From Candidatus Eremiobacterota bacterium (lineage in GTDB: Bacteria > Vulcanimicrobiota > Vulcanimicrobiia > Vulcanimicrobiales > Vulcanimicrobiaceae): a DNA stretch of 64,000 bases. Position 1 is the stretch's first letter. Each line of letters starts with the position of its first letter. The notes beneath the pieces are model-generated. The model made no database searches, was not told the origin of the DNA, and saw only the letters and a program-made list of their open reading frames with translations. The translations under genes and the position numbers were made by a program. Location: positions 1,461,300-1,525,299 of the forward strand of contig JAFAYE010000001.1 in the NCBI GenBank assembly GCA_019240525.1, in the 5' to 3' direction. Below are positions 55,899-64,000 of this stretch, in pieces.

Positions 55899-56953
55899 GC
55901 TCTGATCCTCGTGGCGTAGGTTTCGTTGAAATACCGGGCAAGCGCCGGACGATCGCGCAGGGTCTGCAATGCGATCTCGGCGTGCCCTTTCGTATAGCCG
56001 TTCCCGATGATCATCGTGACGTCGCGCGCGACGCCTTCGGCCCCGAGCGCTGCAGCGGTGAACGAGGTGCACATCGAGAAAAAATAGACGGTGCCCCCGT
56101 CGCGCGCGCAAAGGATCGACGCGAGTTCCGTGCCCGCGACGTTGACGCAGTTGACGACAAGATCGGCGAGTTGCGGCACATCGGCGGTAACGCGATTGCT
56201 TGCGTTGAGCGCGTCACGTGCGTCGGCGACGATCAACGCGTCGACCAGCCCCTCGCGGAGCAGAAGCTCGGCGCCTGGGCTGGAGCCGTCGGGAACGATG
56301 CCGATGACGCGTCCCTGCGGCCCGGTGCGCACTTTAGCTTGCGCGCATGAAAGCAAACCGCTCTTGCCGTCGGCGCCGATGATGACCACGGTCGCGCCCG
56401 GAAAGGAGAGCCGCCGAACCTGGGCCGGCGCGCCCGCGACATCGAGCACGGCGAGTGCGACGCCTTCGTCGATATCGCTTGGAAGCCGCGCCCACAGGCC
56501 GCTTTCGAAAAGAATGGCCTGCCCCCGCACCGAGATACGGCCGGTTGCGACGTCGACCTCGCGAATCTCGTCGATTTGCAATGGTGTCAAGGTCAGCGAC
56601 ACGAGCGACGCAATTCGGTCGCCGGGGCAAAGATCGATTTTTGCGCGCAGATCGTCGCCGATGGCGGCTACGCGACCAACGAACATGCCGCCGCTGCCGG
56701 TTACGGGATTGTGTTGTTTTCCGCGTTCGCGAACGATTTCGGCGACGCGCTCGCCGATTTGCCGCGCATCGGATTGGCAGACGTCGCGCAGCTGTCTGAA
56801 GGAGGCCGAATCAATATTGAGGGCCTCGACGTCACAGAGCAATTCGTTCGGACCGGCAATCGGCGTGTTATCGATGCGCCACGCGTCCTGCGGCATTGCT
56901 CCGGCTGGCTCGAGCACGCGATGGACTCCAAGCGCATGCGCACCCGCGGTCAT
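55895..56953 (-). CDS. kdd: L-erythro-3,5-diaminohexanoate dehydrogenase
   Basis: 352 residues from ATG 56953 (GGAG lies five bases before; a TTG four codons upstream is possible). LGVHRVLEPAGAMPQDAWRID near the N-terminus, GSGGMFVGRVAAIG, and the NAD-binding VVIIGADGKSGLLSCAQAK with conserved VARDVTMIIGNGYTKGHA. This family oxidises L-erythro-3,5-diaminohexanoate in lysine fermentation. It pairs with kamA. The other step genes (aminomutase KamDE, Kce, Kal) are not in the window. Confidence 0.88.
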   Translation of the reverse strand: MTAGAHALGVHRVLEPAGAMPQDAWRIDNTPIAGPNELLCDVEALNIDSASFRQLRDVCQSDARQIGERVAEIVRERGKQHNPVTGSGGMFVGRVAAIGDDLRAKIDLCPGDRIASLVSLTLTPLQIDEIREVDVATGRISVRGQAILFESGLWARLPSDIDEGVALAVLDVAGAPAQVRRLSFPGATVVIIGADGKSGLLSCAQAKVRTGPQGRVIGIVPDGSSPGAELLLREGLVDALIVADARDALNASNRVTADVPQLADLVVNCVNVAGTELASILCARDGGTVYFFSMCTSFTAAALGAEGVARDVTMIIGNGYTKGHAEIALQTLRDRPALARYFNETYATRIRA

Positions 56954-56965
56954 CGGTCTCTCCAA

Positions 56966-57445
56966 CTACGTACCCACCGTTACGCCGCCGCGCTCGAACG
57001 GCATGCTGAGCACGATCGTCGTGCGCGTGCGCGCCATTCCGGGCGTCGTCTTCAGTCGGCCGAGCAGTTCGTCGAGATGCTGCGTCGACCGAGTGACGAC
57101 TTTGCAGATAAAACTCTCCTCGCCGGCGACCGAATGGATCTCGCAAATCTCCGGCATTTCGCTCAGGCGGTGCGTAAAGTCGTGGTACGAGCAATCGGGC
57201 GTCGTATAGCAGCTCACGAATGCGGTGAGATGCAAGCCGAGACGCTCCGGATCGAGATGAGCGCTATAGCCGCGAATGTAGCCGCGCTGTTCGAGCCGCT
57301 TGACTCGGTCGTGAACGGCCGGCGCCTTGAGACCGACCAGCGAAGCAAGTTCAGTAAAGGTCGAACGCGCGTTGCGCTGCAACGCCTCGAGAATTTGAAG
57401 ATCGAGCTCGTCGAGCTCTTCGCCATTCAGCATCATATTCGACAT
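56966..57445 (-). CDS. Lrp/AsnC family transcriptional regulator
   Basis: 159 residues. Helix-turn-helix (DLQILEALQRNARSTFTELASLVGLKAPAVHDRVKRLEQRG) and a C-terminal RAM domain (YHDFTHRLSEMPEICEIHSVAGEESF). Such proteins sense amino acids as octamers. It heads the kdd-kamA operon and is likely to control it in response to lysine. Only 10 bases separate its start from the divergent binding protein gene, and the sequence before its ATG is the complement of that gene's ribosome site; no own SD is seen, so the start could be one of the ATGs three or four codons in. Confidence 0.9.
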   Translation of the reverse strand: MSNMMLNGEELDELDLQILEALQRNARSTFTELASLVGLKAPAVHDRVKRLEQRGYIRGYSAHLDPERLGLHLTAFVSCYTTPDCSYHDFTHRLSEMPEICEIHSVAGEESFICKVVTRSTQHLDELLGRLKTTPGMARTRTTIVLSMPFERGGVTVGT

Positions 57446-57451
57446 AGGAGG
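57446..57451 (+). promoter_or_regulatory. Ribosome binding site AGGAGG fixing a TTG start
   Basis: AGGAGG sits four bases before the TTG at 57456 and decides the start of the binding protein. It lies within the 10-base divergent interval, so the -35/-10 elements of both genes must lie inside the opposite coding regions. Confidence 0.7.
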
Positions 57452-57455
57452 TCAA

Positions 57456-59114
57456 TTGCCGAAGAATCTTCGGCTGTCAAAGCATAGCACCATAAATCTA
57501 TTCGGCGCAACCCGCCGCTTATGGTTTCTTTGTTTTTTAACCGCAATCGTGGGCGGGAGCGGGTGCGCGCCGCCGTCTGCCGCCAGGATCGCGACCTTGA
57601 GGTTCGATCTGGCCGCCGATCCGGCCAACTTGAACCCCCTCTTTATCGCTCCCGACGCCGCATCGGTGGAACTTCAGGTCGATCGTCTGGTCTTCGAACC
57701 CTTCATCGACGTCGACGAGCGGGGGCGACCGGTGCCGGCGCTGCTGGCCGAAATTCCAACGGTACGCAACGGCGGTCTCTCTGCGGACGGGCGGACGATT
57801 CGGTACCATTTGCGCGACAAGGTCCGCTGGAGCGACGGGCGACCCGTCACCGCGAGCGACGTGCTCTTCACTTTGCGCGCGGTGCTGGATCCTCGCAATC
57901 CGGTACGCTCGCAGGAGGGCTACAATCTGATCGATCGCGCGGTTGCGGCGGATTCGCGCACGGTGATCTTCCATCTGAGACGGGCGTGGGCACCTGCTGT
58001 GATGACCTATTTTTCCTATGGATTCGCGCCGCAGTTCGTGTTGCCCGAGCATGTCCTGCGGTCGCAAACGCCGTTGGCCTATGCGAGCTTCAACGCCGAA
58101 CCGAGCGTCGGGGACGGACCCTATCGGTTTGTTTCGTGGACGCGGGGCGAAGGTCTGCGCTATGCCGCGAACGAGCGGTACTGGCGCGGCCGACCGGCCG
58201 TCGCCCGTCTGGACGTTCGCACGATCCCCGACCCATCGACCAATCTGCTCTTGCTGCGGTCGGGAGCTCTGGATTGGAATCTTCTCGCTCCGGCACAGCT
58301 TGCCGTCGTACGCGGCGATCCGCGGCTGACCTTTCGTGCCATACCAACCGCGGTCGTGGCCGGTATTGTCTTCAACACCGAGCATCGGCCGCTCGACGAC
58401 GTGCGAATACGCCGCGCTTTGGCGATGTCAATCGATCGCGAGGAAATCTCGCGCAAAATCACGCTGGGATTTTATCCGGTCACCAACATGATCCAGCCGC
58501 AGTTCTCATGGGCGTTCGATCCGGCAGTGCGGGAACCGCAATACGATCCGGTATCGGCCGATCGCCTTTTCGATGCGGCGGGCTGGCCCCGCGGTCCGAG
58601 CGGCACGCGGCAGCGCGGCGGCGAAACCTTGCATCTAACGTACGCGCAGTTTGCCGAAACGGCAACCGGTGTGCGGGTAGCGGCGGCCGTCCAAGCGGCG
58701 CTGCGCGACCGCGGCATCGATCTTGCGATCAAGTCGGTCAGCAACGCACAGCTCTTCCTGCCGCATAGCGGTATCCTCGCGAGCGGAAACTTCGATCTCG
58801 CGTACGTTCCCTGGACGATGGGCACGGATCCCGACGATTCCTCGGTGCTCGGATGTCGAGCGCCGTCGAACTACATGCGCTGGTGCGATGCGCGCGTCGC
58901 GCGTCTGGAGCGGCTCGCCTTGAGCGCGACGGCGATGGAAACGCGCAAACGCATCTACGGCGAAATCGGACGAATCGTCGCAGAGCAAGTTCCAGTGCTT
59001 TATCTCTTCAACGCCGATTACGTCTACGCGTATCGGAAGCGCCTGCGGGGCTTCGCACCAAACGCGTTCGTTCCCACATGGAACGCGGATCGCTGGCGTC
59101 TGAGCAACCGTTGA
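57456..59114 (+). CDS. Family 5 solute-binding lipoprotein (peptide/oligopeptide type)
   Basis: 552 residues from the TTG after AGGAGG. Long n-region then GGSGC lipobox with Cys about residue 37. SBP_bac_5 pattern: LNPLFIAPDAASVELQVDRL, VRWSDGRPVTASDVLFTL, VGDGPYRFVSWTRGEGL, RRALAMSIDREEISRKITLG, and AYVPWTMGTDPDDSSVLGC. Captures peptides or nickel-like ligands for an ABC importer, but no permease or ATPase gene is adjacent. Downstream of the divergent lysine operon, so a link to peptide or amino acid use is possible. Confidence 0.88.
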   Translation: MPKNLRLSKHSTINLFGATRRLWFLCFLTAIVGGSGCAPPSAARIATLRFDLAADPANLNPLFIAPDAASVELQVDRLVFEPFIDVDERGRPVPALLAEIPTVRNGGLSADGRTIRYHLRDKVRWSDGRPVTASDVLFTLRAVLDPRNPVRSQEGYNLIDRAVAADSRTVIFHLRRAWAPAVMTYFSYGFAPQFVLPEHVLRSQTPLAYASFNAEPSVGDGPYRFVSWTRGEGLRYAANERYWRGRPAVARLDVRTIPDPSTNLLLLRSGALDWNLLAPAQLAVVRGDPRLTFRAIPTAVVAGIVFNTEHRPLDDVRIRRALAMSIDREEISRKITLGFYPVTNMIQPQFSWAFDPAVREPQYDPVSADRLFDAAGWPRGPSGTRQRGGETLHLTYAQFAETATGVRVAAAVQAALRDRGIDLAIKSVSNAQLFLPHSGILASGNFDLAYVPWTMGTDPDDSSVLGCRAPSNYMRWCDARVARLERLALSATAMETRKRIYGEIGRIVAEQVPVLYLFNADYVYAYRKRLRGFAPNAFVPTWNADRWRLSNR

Positions 59115-59167
59115 GGTTTGTCGGTTACCGGGCGGCCGAGCGAGCGAAATCCAGGAATTATACCCGG

Positions 59168-59187
59168 GAGCGTGCGAACGCTCGTTT
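59168..59187 (+). terminator. Weak terminator-like hairpin before the RND pump gene
   Basis: GAGCGT (59168-59173) and ACGCTC (59178-59183) form a six-base stem around GCGA, followed by GTTT only. It lies in the 105-base gap between the binding protein and the RND gene and could reduce read-through. No good promoter boxes are obvious to me in the remainder of this gap. Confidence 0.3.
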
Positions 59188-59219
59188 GAGATGAGGGCGT
59201 TTCTTTTGAAAGTTGCCGC

Positions 59220-62200
59220 ATGATCGAGTTTTTCTTGCGGCGACCCCTCTTTGCCGGGGTGCTGAGTTTCGTGGTGCTTCTGGCGGGACTCGTCACAATT
59301 CCGACGCTTCCGATCTCGCAGTATCCGCAGATTTCGCCGCCGACGGTGACGGTGACGTCGCAGTATCCCGGGGCTACCGCCGAGATGGTCATGCGCTCGG
59401 TGACCACGCCGCTCGAGATCAATATCAATGGTTCCGACGGCCTGCAATATATGCAATCGTACTCGAGTGCCAATGGCACCAGCGTGATCACCTGCACGTT
59501 TGCCCTCGGGACCGATCCGACGACGGATCAGACCAACGTGCAGCACGGGGTCGATCTGACGTTAGCGCAGCTCCCCAGCGCCGTCCAAAATCAAGGGGTG
59601 AGCGTCGAGAAGAGCTCGGGGAATATCACCATCGCGGTCGCAATGCTCTCCACGAGTTCGGCAGTCAGCGACGTCGACGTCAGCAACTATGCCGACCTGA
59701 ACGTCATCGAAAATCTCAAGCGGGTTCCCGGCGTTGGCCAGGTGGAAGTGCTTGGGGACCGCACGTACGGGATGCGAATCTGGGTCGACCCGCACAAGCT
59801 GCAATCGAACAATATCTCGCTGGATACGCTCATCAGCGCGATCAAGCAGAATAATGCCGACGTCGCGCCCGGCGCGCTCGGCCAGCCGCCGACGACCGGC
59901 GACCAGCCGTACCAGATACCGATTTCGATTAACGGCAGGCTGCAGACGCCGGACGAATTCAAGCAGATCGTCGTGGCGGCTCAGCCGAACGGCGGCTACC
60001 TGCGCCTTGGCGACCTCGCGCAAGTCGAGCTGGGGGCCCAAAACTATATTACGTCGGCGCGCTACAACGGTCAGACGGCGGTCGTGCTTGCAATTGAGGG
60101 CGAGCCAACGGCAAACTCGCTGCAGATTTCCACCAACGTTCGCGCAACGATGGCACACATCGCCCAAACCATGCCGACGGGCTACGCTTACAAGATCGCG
60201 TTCGACACCTCGGACTTCGTACGCGCTTCGATCAAAGAAGTCATCGTAACGCTGCTGATCGCCATTCTGCTCGTCGTCTTGGTCATCTTCATCTTCCTGC
60301 AGAATTGGCGCAGCACGCTTATCCCCGCATTAACGATTCCCGTTTCGCTCATCGGCACGTTTGCCGCGATGAAACTTCTCGGCTTTTCGATCAACACGCT
60401 AACGCTTTTCGGGTTGACCCTGGCGACCGGCCTGGTCGTGGACGATGCGATCGTCGTACTTGAAAACATCGTGCGACACATCGTCGACGACAAGACGAAT
60501 TCGTTTCAAGCCACGGTTCGGGCGATGAAAGAGATCGGCGGAGCCGTCATCGCCACTTCGCTGGTTTTGATGTCGGTCTTTATACCCGTCGCCTTCTTGC
60601 CGGGAACGACTGGTTTGCTCTTCCAGCAGTTCGCGCTGACCATGGCCGCCTCGATCGGAATCTCGCTCTTCACCGCGATGACGCTCGCCCCCGTGCTGAC
60701 GTACGAACTGGTTCACGGCGCGGAACCGACGACGAACCGGTTCATGGTTTGGTTCAACGGTCGCCTGCACGCGCTGACATTGTGGTATCAGGGAAAGGTC
60801 CCGATGCTGATCCGGCATCAAAAGATCATGCTTGCGGTCTTCGTCGGCGCGATCGCTTTGCTCGGGTTAATGTTCAAAATCACGCCATCGGGCTTTCTCC
60901 CCAACGAAGACCAGAGTCTGCTCTACGTTTTGGTAACGCTGCCGATTCAAGCCTCCATGGATCAGACGACCGCTGCGGTCAAGAAACTCGAGAACGTGAT
61001 GCTCGCGATGCCGCAGGTCGAAGCGGCGACGTCGGGCGTCGGCTTTGGATTCGCCAACAACAGCTCGAATCAAGCGACGATTTTCCTGCAGCTCAAGCCG
61101 CTCTCCGAGCGGCACGGCGTCGAGAACTCAGCGCTGGCTATCCAGTACGACCTGTACACGCGATTTCAAAAGATGCCGGGCATTACGGCGCTGCCGGCAA
61201 ATCCACCCGCGATTCCGGGACTGGGTTCTACCGGAGGTTTCGCGATCGAGATCGAGGATATCAACAATCTCGGCCTACCGACGCTGAACAAGGTCGGGAA
61301 CGCCGTCATGGCCGCTGCCAAGCAGGATCCCACGCTCTCGGCGATCCGCCTCCCGACGATCTTCACCGGCCCCTACTTTGTGACGACGTTCGATCGTTCG
61401 AAGGCACTCGCGTTCGGCGTGACGCCGCAAACCTTCTTTAACACGATCAACGCAACGACTGGTTCGACGTTCGTGAACTTCTTCGACTATGGCACGCGGT
61501 CGTATCAGGTCGTCGTCCAGGCGCGCGCGAAGCAGCGAACTGCGCCCGCGGACTTATCGCGCATCTACGTTGCCAACAGCTCGGGCGCGATGATGCCGGC
61601 GAGTCAGTTCCTCACGACTGCCTTTCAAACGAACAACGTCGCGATTATGCGGTTCAACGAGTACAACGCCTTGGAGATCGACGGGTCGCCCGGAACGAAC
61701 GCCAGCTCCGGACAGGCGCTTTCCGCGATCGAGAAGCACGTCGTCGACAATCTTCCAAAGGGCATGGGCTACGAATGGAGCGGCATTGCTCGCCAACAAG
61801 TCCAGAGCGGTCCTCAAACGATCGCGATCTTTTGCCTGGGATTGCTCTTCGTCTTTCTCGTGTTGGTTGCGCAATACGAGAGCCTGTCCACGCCGTTCGT
61901 CATCATGCTTGCGGTTCCAGTCGCGCTGCTCGGTGCGATCGGCGCTATCTACCTTCGTCGGCTTACCGAGCTTCTGAGCATCATCATCCATTCTGCGCTC
62001 GCCGGTCACCTCGTCCCCGTCGCTCAGACGTCGTCGGACATCTACGCGCAGATTGGCTACATCATGCTCATCGGGCTTGCGGCGAAGAACGCGATTCTCA
62101 TCGTCGAGTTTGCCAATCAGCTACGCGAGCAGGGTATGGAAGCAGTGGCTGCCGTAGCGCACGCGGCCGCAACCCGGCTGCGCCCCATTCTCATGACGTC

Positions 62201-62471
62201 GATCGCCTTTATCCTGGGTATTATTCCACTGGCTTTCGCGCACGGCGACGGTGCCCAATCGCGCATATCGCTGGGCACCGCCGTCTTGGGCGGCATGCTG
62301 GTTTCCACCATCATGAATCTGGCAATCGTTCCAGTACTCTACATTGCCGTCATCGAGCTGACCGAACGAAAGAAACGCAAGGCGGCACCGACGCAGCCCG
62401 AAGATTTGCCGCCGCCGCCGATGGCTCCGCCGCCGCTGACGGAAGGTTCCGCGCCGGCTACAGCGCCTTAA
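59220..62471 (+). CDS. RND efflux pump inner-membrane subunit (HAE1 type)
   Basis: 1083 residues; AcrB has about 1049. N-terminus IEFFLRRPLFAGVLSFVVL, twelve membrane segments in two halves, proton relay Asp pair in LVVDDAIVVLENI (TM4) and Lys in GLAAKNAILIVEFANQ (TM10). It carries an extra segment of about 19 residues between TM9 and TM10 (SIIIHSALAGHLVPVAQT) where AcrB has a short loop. C-terminus is Pro-rich. Exports hydrophobic toxicants with a fusion protein and outer channel; neither is adjacent. End overlaps pntB by 14 bases. Confidence 0.93.
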   Translation: MIEFFLRRPLFAGVLSFVVLLAGLVTIPTLPISQYPQISPPTVTVTSQYPGATAEMVMRSVTTPLEININGSDGLQYMQSYSSANGTSVITCTFALGTDPTTDQTNVQHGVDLTLAQLPSAVQNQGVSVEKSSGNITIAVAMLSTSSAVSDVDVSNYADLNVIENLKRVPGVGQVEVLGDRTYGMRIWVDPHKLQSNNISLDTLISAIKQNNADVAPGALGQPPTTGDQPYQIPISINGRLQTPDEFKQIVVAAQPNGGYLRLGDLAQVELGAQNYITSARYNGQTAVVLAIEGEPTANSLQISTNVRATMAHIAQTMPTGYAYKIAFDTSDFVRASIKEVIVTLLIAILLVVLVIFIFLQNWRSTLIPALTIPVSLIGTFAAMKLLGFSINTLTLFGLTLATGLVVDDAIVVLENIVRHIVDDKTNSFQATVRAMKEIGGAVIATSLVLMSVFIPVAFLPGTTGLLFQQFALTMAASIGISLFTAMTLAPVLTYELVHGAEPTTNRFMVWFNGRLHALTLWYQGKVPMLIRHQKIMLAVFVGAIALLGLMFKITPSGFLPNEDQSLLYVLVTLPIQASMDQTTAAVKKLENVMLAMPQVEAATSGVGFGFANNSSNQATIFLQLKPLSERHGVENSALAIQYDLYTRFQKMPGITALPANPPAIPGLGSTGGFAIEIEDINNLGLPTLNKVGNAVMAAAKQDPTLSAIRLPTIFTGPYFVTTFDRSKALAFGVTPQTFFNTINATTGSTFVNFFDYGTRSYQVVVQARAKQRTAPADLSRIYVANSSGAMMPASQFLTTAFQTNNVAIMRFNEYNALEIDGSPGTNASSGQALSAIEKHVVDNLPKGMGYEWSGIARQQVQSGPQTIAIFCLGLLFVFLVLVAQYESLSTPFVIMLAVPVALLGAIGAIYLRRLTELLSIIIHSALAGHLVPVAQTSSDIYAQIGYIMLIGLAAKNAILIVEFANQLREQGMEAVAAVAHAAATRLRPILMTSIAFILGIIPLAFAHGDGAQSRISLGTAVLGGMLVSTIMNLAIVPVLYIAVIELTERKKRKAAPTQPEDLPPPPMAPPPLTEGSAPATAP

Positions 62472-63858
62472 CTGCGGCCGTCAGCGCGTCAACCGAGGCC
62501 TTCGCGTCACCGAAGAGCATCGAGCAGTTCGGCATCTCGTAGAGCGGGTTCTCGATTCCGGCGAACCCCGAGCGCATCGAACGCTTGAGCACGACGACGT
62601 TCGCGGCTTTATCAACGTCGAGAATCGGCATACCGTAAATAGGCGAACTCGCGACGCTGCGTGCCGCCGGATTCGTGACGTCATTCGCGCCGATCACGAG
62701 CGCGACGTCGCCAGTCGAAAACTCTGGATTGGCGTCTTCCATGTCGAGCAGCTGATTGTACGGCACGTTGGCTTCGGCAAGCAATACGTTCATGTGACCG
62801 GGCATGCGTCCGGCCACGGGGTGAATTGCGTAGAGCACTTTGACGCCACGCTTCTCAAGCTGATCCGCGAGCGCGCGGACGCTGTGCTGGGCTTGCGCGA
62901 CGGCCATACCGTAACCTGGAACGAAAATCACCTTCGAGGCATAGGCCAGCATGATGCCTACGTCGTCGGCGCTGGTGCTTCGAATCTGCTGCGGACCTCC
63001 GCCGGCCGTCGCCACTTCCGTACCGCCGGCGGCGCCGAATGCGCCGAAGAGCACGTTGGTGAGCGGACGATTCATCGCGCGGCTCATCGCCACCGTGAGA
63101 ATGGTGCCGCTCGCTCCGACGAGTGCTCCGCAGATGATCAGTAGCGTGGAGTCAATTTCGAAACCGGTGATGGCGACTGCGACGCCGGTGAATGAGTTCA
63201 GCAACGAGATAACCACGGGCATGTCCGCGCCGCCGATCGGCAAGACGAACAATACGCCGAGCAGCAACGCGCAGCCGAGCATCGCGAAGTAGGCCCAGCC
63301 AGGGAGCATCCCGAGCGTAACGATTAACCACACCGCCAAAACCACGATCGCGAGCAGTACGGCGCCATTGACCAGTTGCTGGCCGGAGTAGGTTACGGGA
63401 CGCCCGGTCATGAGTTCTTGCAGCTTGAGAAACGCGACGATCGAGCCGGCGAGGCTTATCGCACCGATAATGGCGGAAAGCACCAGCGAGACGGCGACGA
63501 CATCGTCGAGGCCCCCGGTCCGCGCAGCGATCAGAAACGCGACCGTCGAGATCAGCGCTGCGGCGCCGCCGCCCGCGCCGTTGTAGAGCGCGACCATCTG
63601 CGGCATTGCGGTCATCTTTACTTTGATGGCAGCGTAAACGCCGACCGCGGCTCCAAGGACGACACCGAAAGCGACGGCGGGCCAGCCCGCGGCCCCGGTG
63701 CGTACGATGATGCCGACGATCGCGATGAGCATTCCCGCCATGGCAAAGCGATTGCCGCGCCGCGCGGTCGCGGGCGAGTTCAGCTCGTGCAGACCGTAGA
63801 TGAAGAGGGCGAAGGCGAGAATGTCCGCCAGGTCGATTGCGAGGCTCGTCGGGTTCAC
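62458..63858 (-). CDS. pntB: NAD(P) transhydrogenase subunit beta
   Basis: 466 residues, GTG start overlapping the stop of the upstream gene (GTGA). About eight hydrophobic segments, then the NADP-binding domain III: VIFVPGYGMAVAQAQHSV, HPVAGRMPGHMNVLLAEANVPY, LVIGANDVTNPAARS and MPILDVDKAANVVVLKRS. Couples hydride transfer between NADH and NADP to proton movement. Partner is the alpha-type gene cut by the window edge. Confidence 0.95.
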   Translation of the reverse strand: MNPTSLAIDLADILAFALFIYGLHELNSPATARRGNRFAMAGMLIAIVGIIVRTGAAGWPAVAFGVVLGAAVGVYAAIKVKMTAMPQMVALYNGAGGGAAALISTVAFLIAARTGGLDDVVAVSLVLSAIIGAISLAGSIVAFLKLQELMTGRPVTYSGQQLVNGAVLLAIVVLAVWLIVTLGMLPGWAYFAMLGCALLLGVLFVLPIGGADMPVVISLLNSFTGVAVAITGFEIDSTLLIICGALVGASGTILTVAMSRAMNRPLTNVLFGAFGAAGGTEVATAGGGPQQIRSTSADDVGIMLAYASKVIFVPGYGMAVAQAQHSVRALADQLEKRGVKVLYAIHPVAGRMPGHMNVLLAEANVPYNQLLDMEDANPEFSTGDVALVIGANDVTNPAARSVASSPIYGMPILDVDKAANVVVLKRSMRSGFAGIENPLYEMPNCSMLFGDAKASVDALTAAVKAL

Positions 63859-64000
63859 TTGCGATCGTCCTTACGGCGAAACATTTGTAGCATGCGTTCG
63901 GTGACGGCGAAACCGCCGAAGACGTTGATGGCTCCGAACGTCACGGCGGCGACGGCAAGTCCGACGAGTGCCGGGCCGTGATCGACGCCAAAGAGGTGAG
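63855..64000 (-). CDS. pntA2: NAD(P) transhydrogenase alpha-type small membrane subunit (3' fragment)
   Basis: Only the last 47 codons are inside the window. They encode HLFGVDHGPALVGLAVAAV, then INVFGGFAVTERMLQMF and RRKDDRK with the stop. The NVFGGFAVTERMLQMF stretch is the conserved end of the membrane part of PntA, either as separate PntA2 (about 100 residues) or the C-terminus of a single-chain PntA; the window cannot tell which. Overlaps pntB by four bases, so cotranscribed. Confidence 0.85.
   Translation of the reverse strand, partial: HLFGVDHGPALVGLAVAAVTFGAINVFGGFAVTERMLQMFRRKDDRK

Overview
The window reads as a GC-rich, gene-dense chromosomal segment of a diderm (outer-membrane) bacterium. 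A full lipid A pathway start, an Lpt export set, OmpH-type chaperones, RND and EnvC-like proteins show the outer membrane. A DUF3084/YqgF-like pair and a lipid-A-disaccharide-synthase-related protein otherwise familiar from cyanobacteria, a MinCDE set, an actinobacterial-type E2-E1 oxoglutarate dehydrogenase fusion and frequent GTG/TTG starts fit a deep-branching Terrabacteria-type diderm. My best guess is Candidatus Eremiobacterota (WPS-2); this is inference from gene content, not a phylogeny. I see no tRNA, rRNA, CRISPR array, insertion sequence or prophage, and no gene-free stretch above 300 bases.

Layout. 1-16679 (+) is an envelope superoperon: three OmpH-like genes (first one cut by the window edge), lpxD, lpxC, fabZ, lpxA, lpxB, a metallophosphoesterase with an LpxH-like GNR motif, a lipid-A-disaccharide-synthase-related protein, an O-antigen-ligase-like protein, lptC, lptB, one LptF/G permease, DUF3084, a YqgF/RuvX-like nuclease, a beta-barrel-like protein, a TPR protein and a GT4 glycosyltransferase. 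16665-19995 (-) carries a secreted Ig-like protein and a RecQ helicase with a PcrA-like C-terminus. 20074-22547 (+) is dnaX-ebfC-recR. 22665-27539 holds a MOSC protein, a membrane protein, a DUF697-like protein and a large M48 protease.

27645-34401 (+) is a division and shape locus: minC, two tandem minD genes, minE, rodA and an RNase E/G gene. 34416-40010 (-) is ftsE-ftsX-envC/M23 followed by two carboxyl-terminal proteases. 40057-43841 carries acyl-CoA dehydrogenase, an exported peroxiredoxin, rmuC and a dienelactone hydrolase. 43960-49415 (+) has a DsrE-like protein coupled to a TsdA-type diheme cytochrome c, then a 1305-residue fusion of complete E2 and E1 parts of oxoglutarate dehydrogenase. 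49419-54506 has a LOG protein, a DUF2079 membrane protein, a cytochrome P450 and a Tat-exported multicopper oxidase. 54516-57445 (-) is an Lrp/AsnC regulator, 3,5-diaminohexanoate dehydrogenase and lysine 2,3-aminomutase. The end holds a family 5 binding lipoprotein, an RND pump and pntB with the tail of the preceding pntA-type gene.

The strongest leads are: (i) the tandem MinD paralogs inside an otherwise canonical min operon; (ii) a UshA-fold metallophosphoesterase between lpxB and further LPS genes that carries the GNR signature of LpxH and may fill the missing UDP-diacylglucosamine hydrolase step; (iii) an expanded, partly lipidated OmpH set; (iv) the TsdA/DsrE-like pair; and (v) the E2-E1 fusion with its own lipoyl domain.
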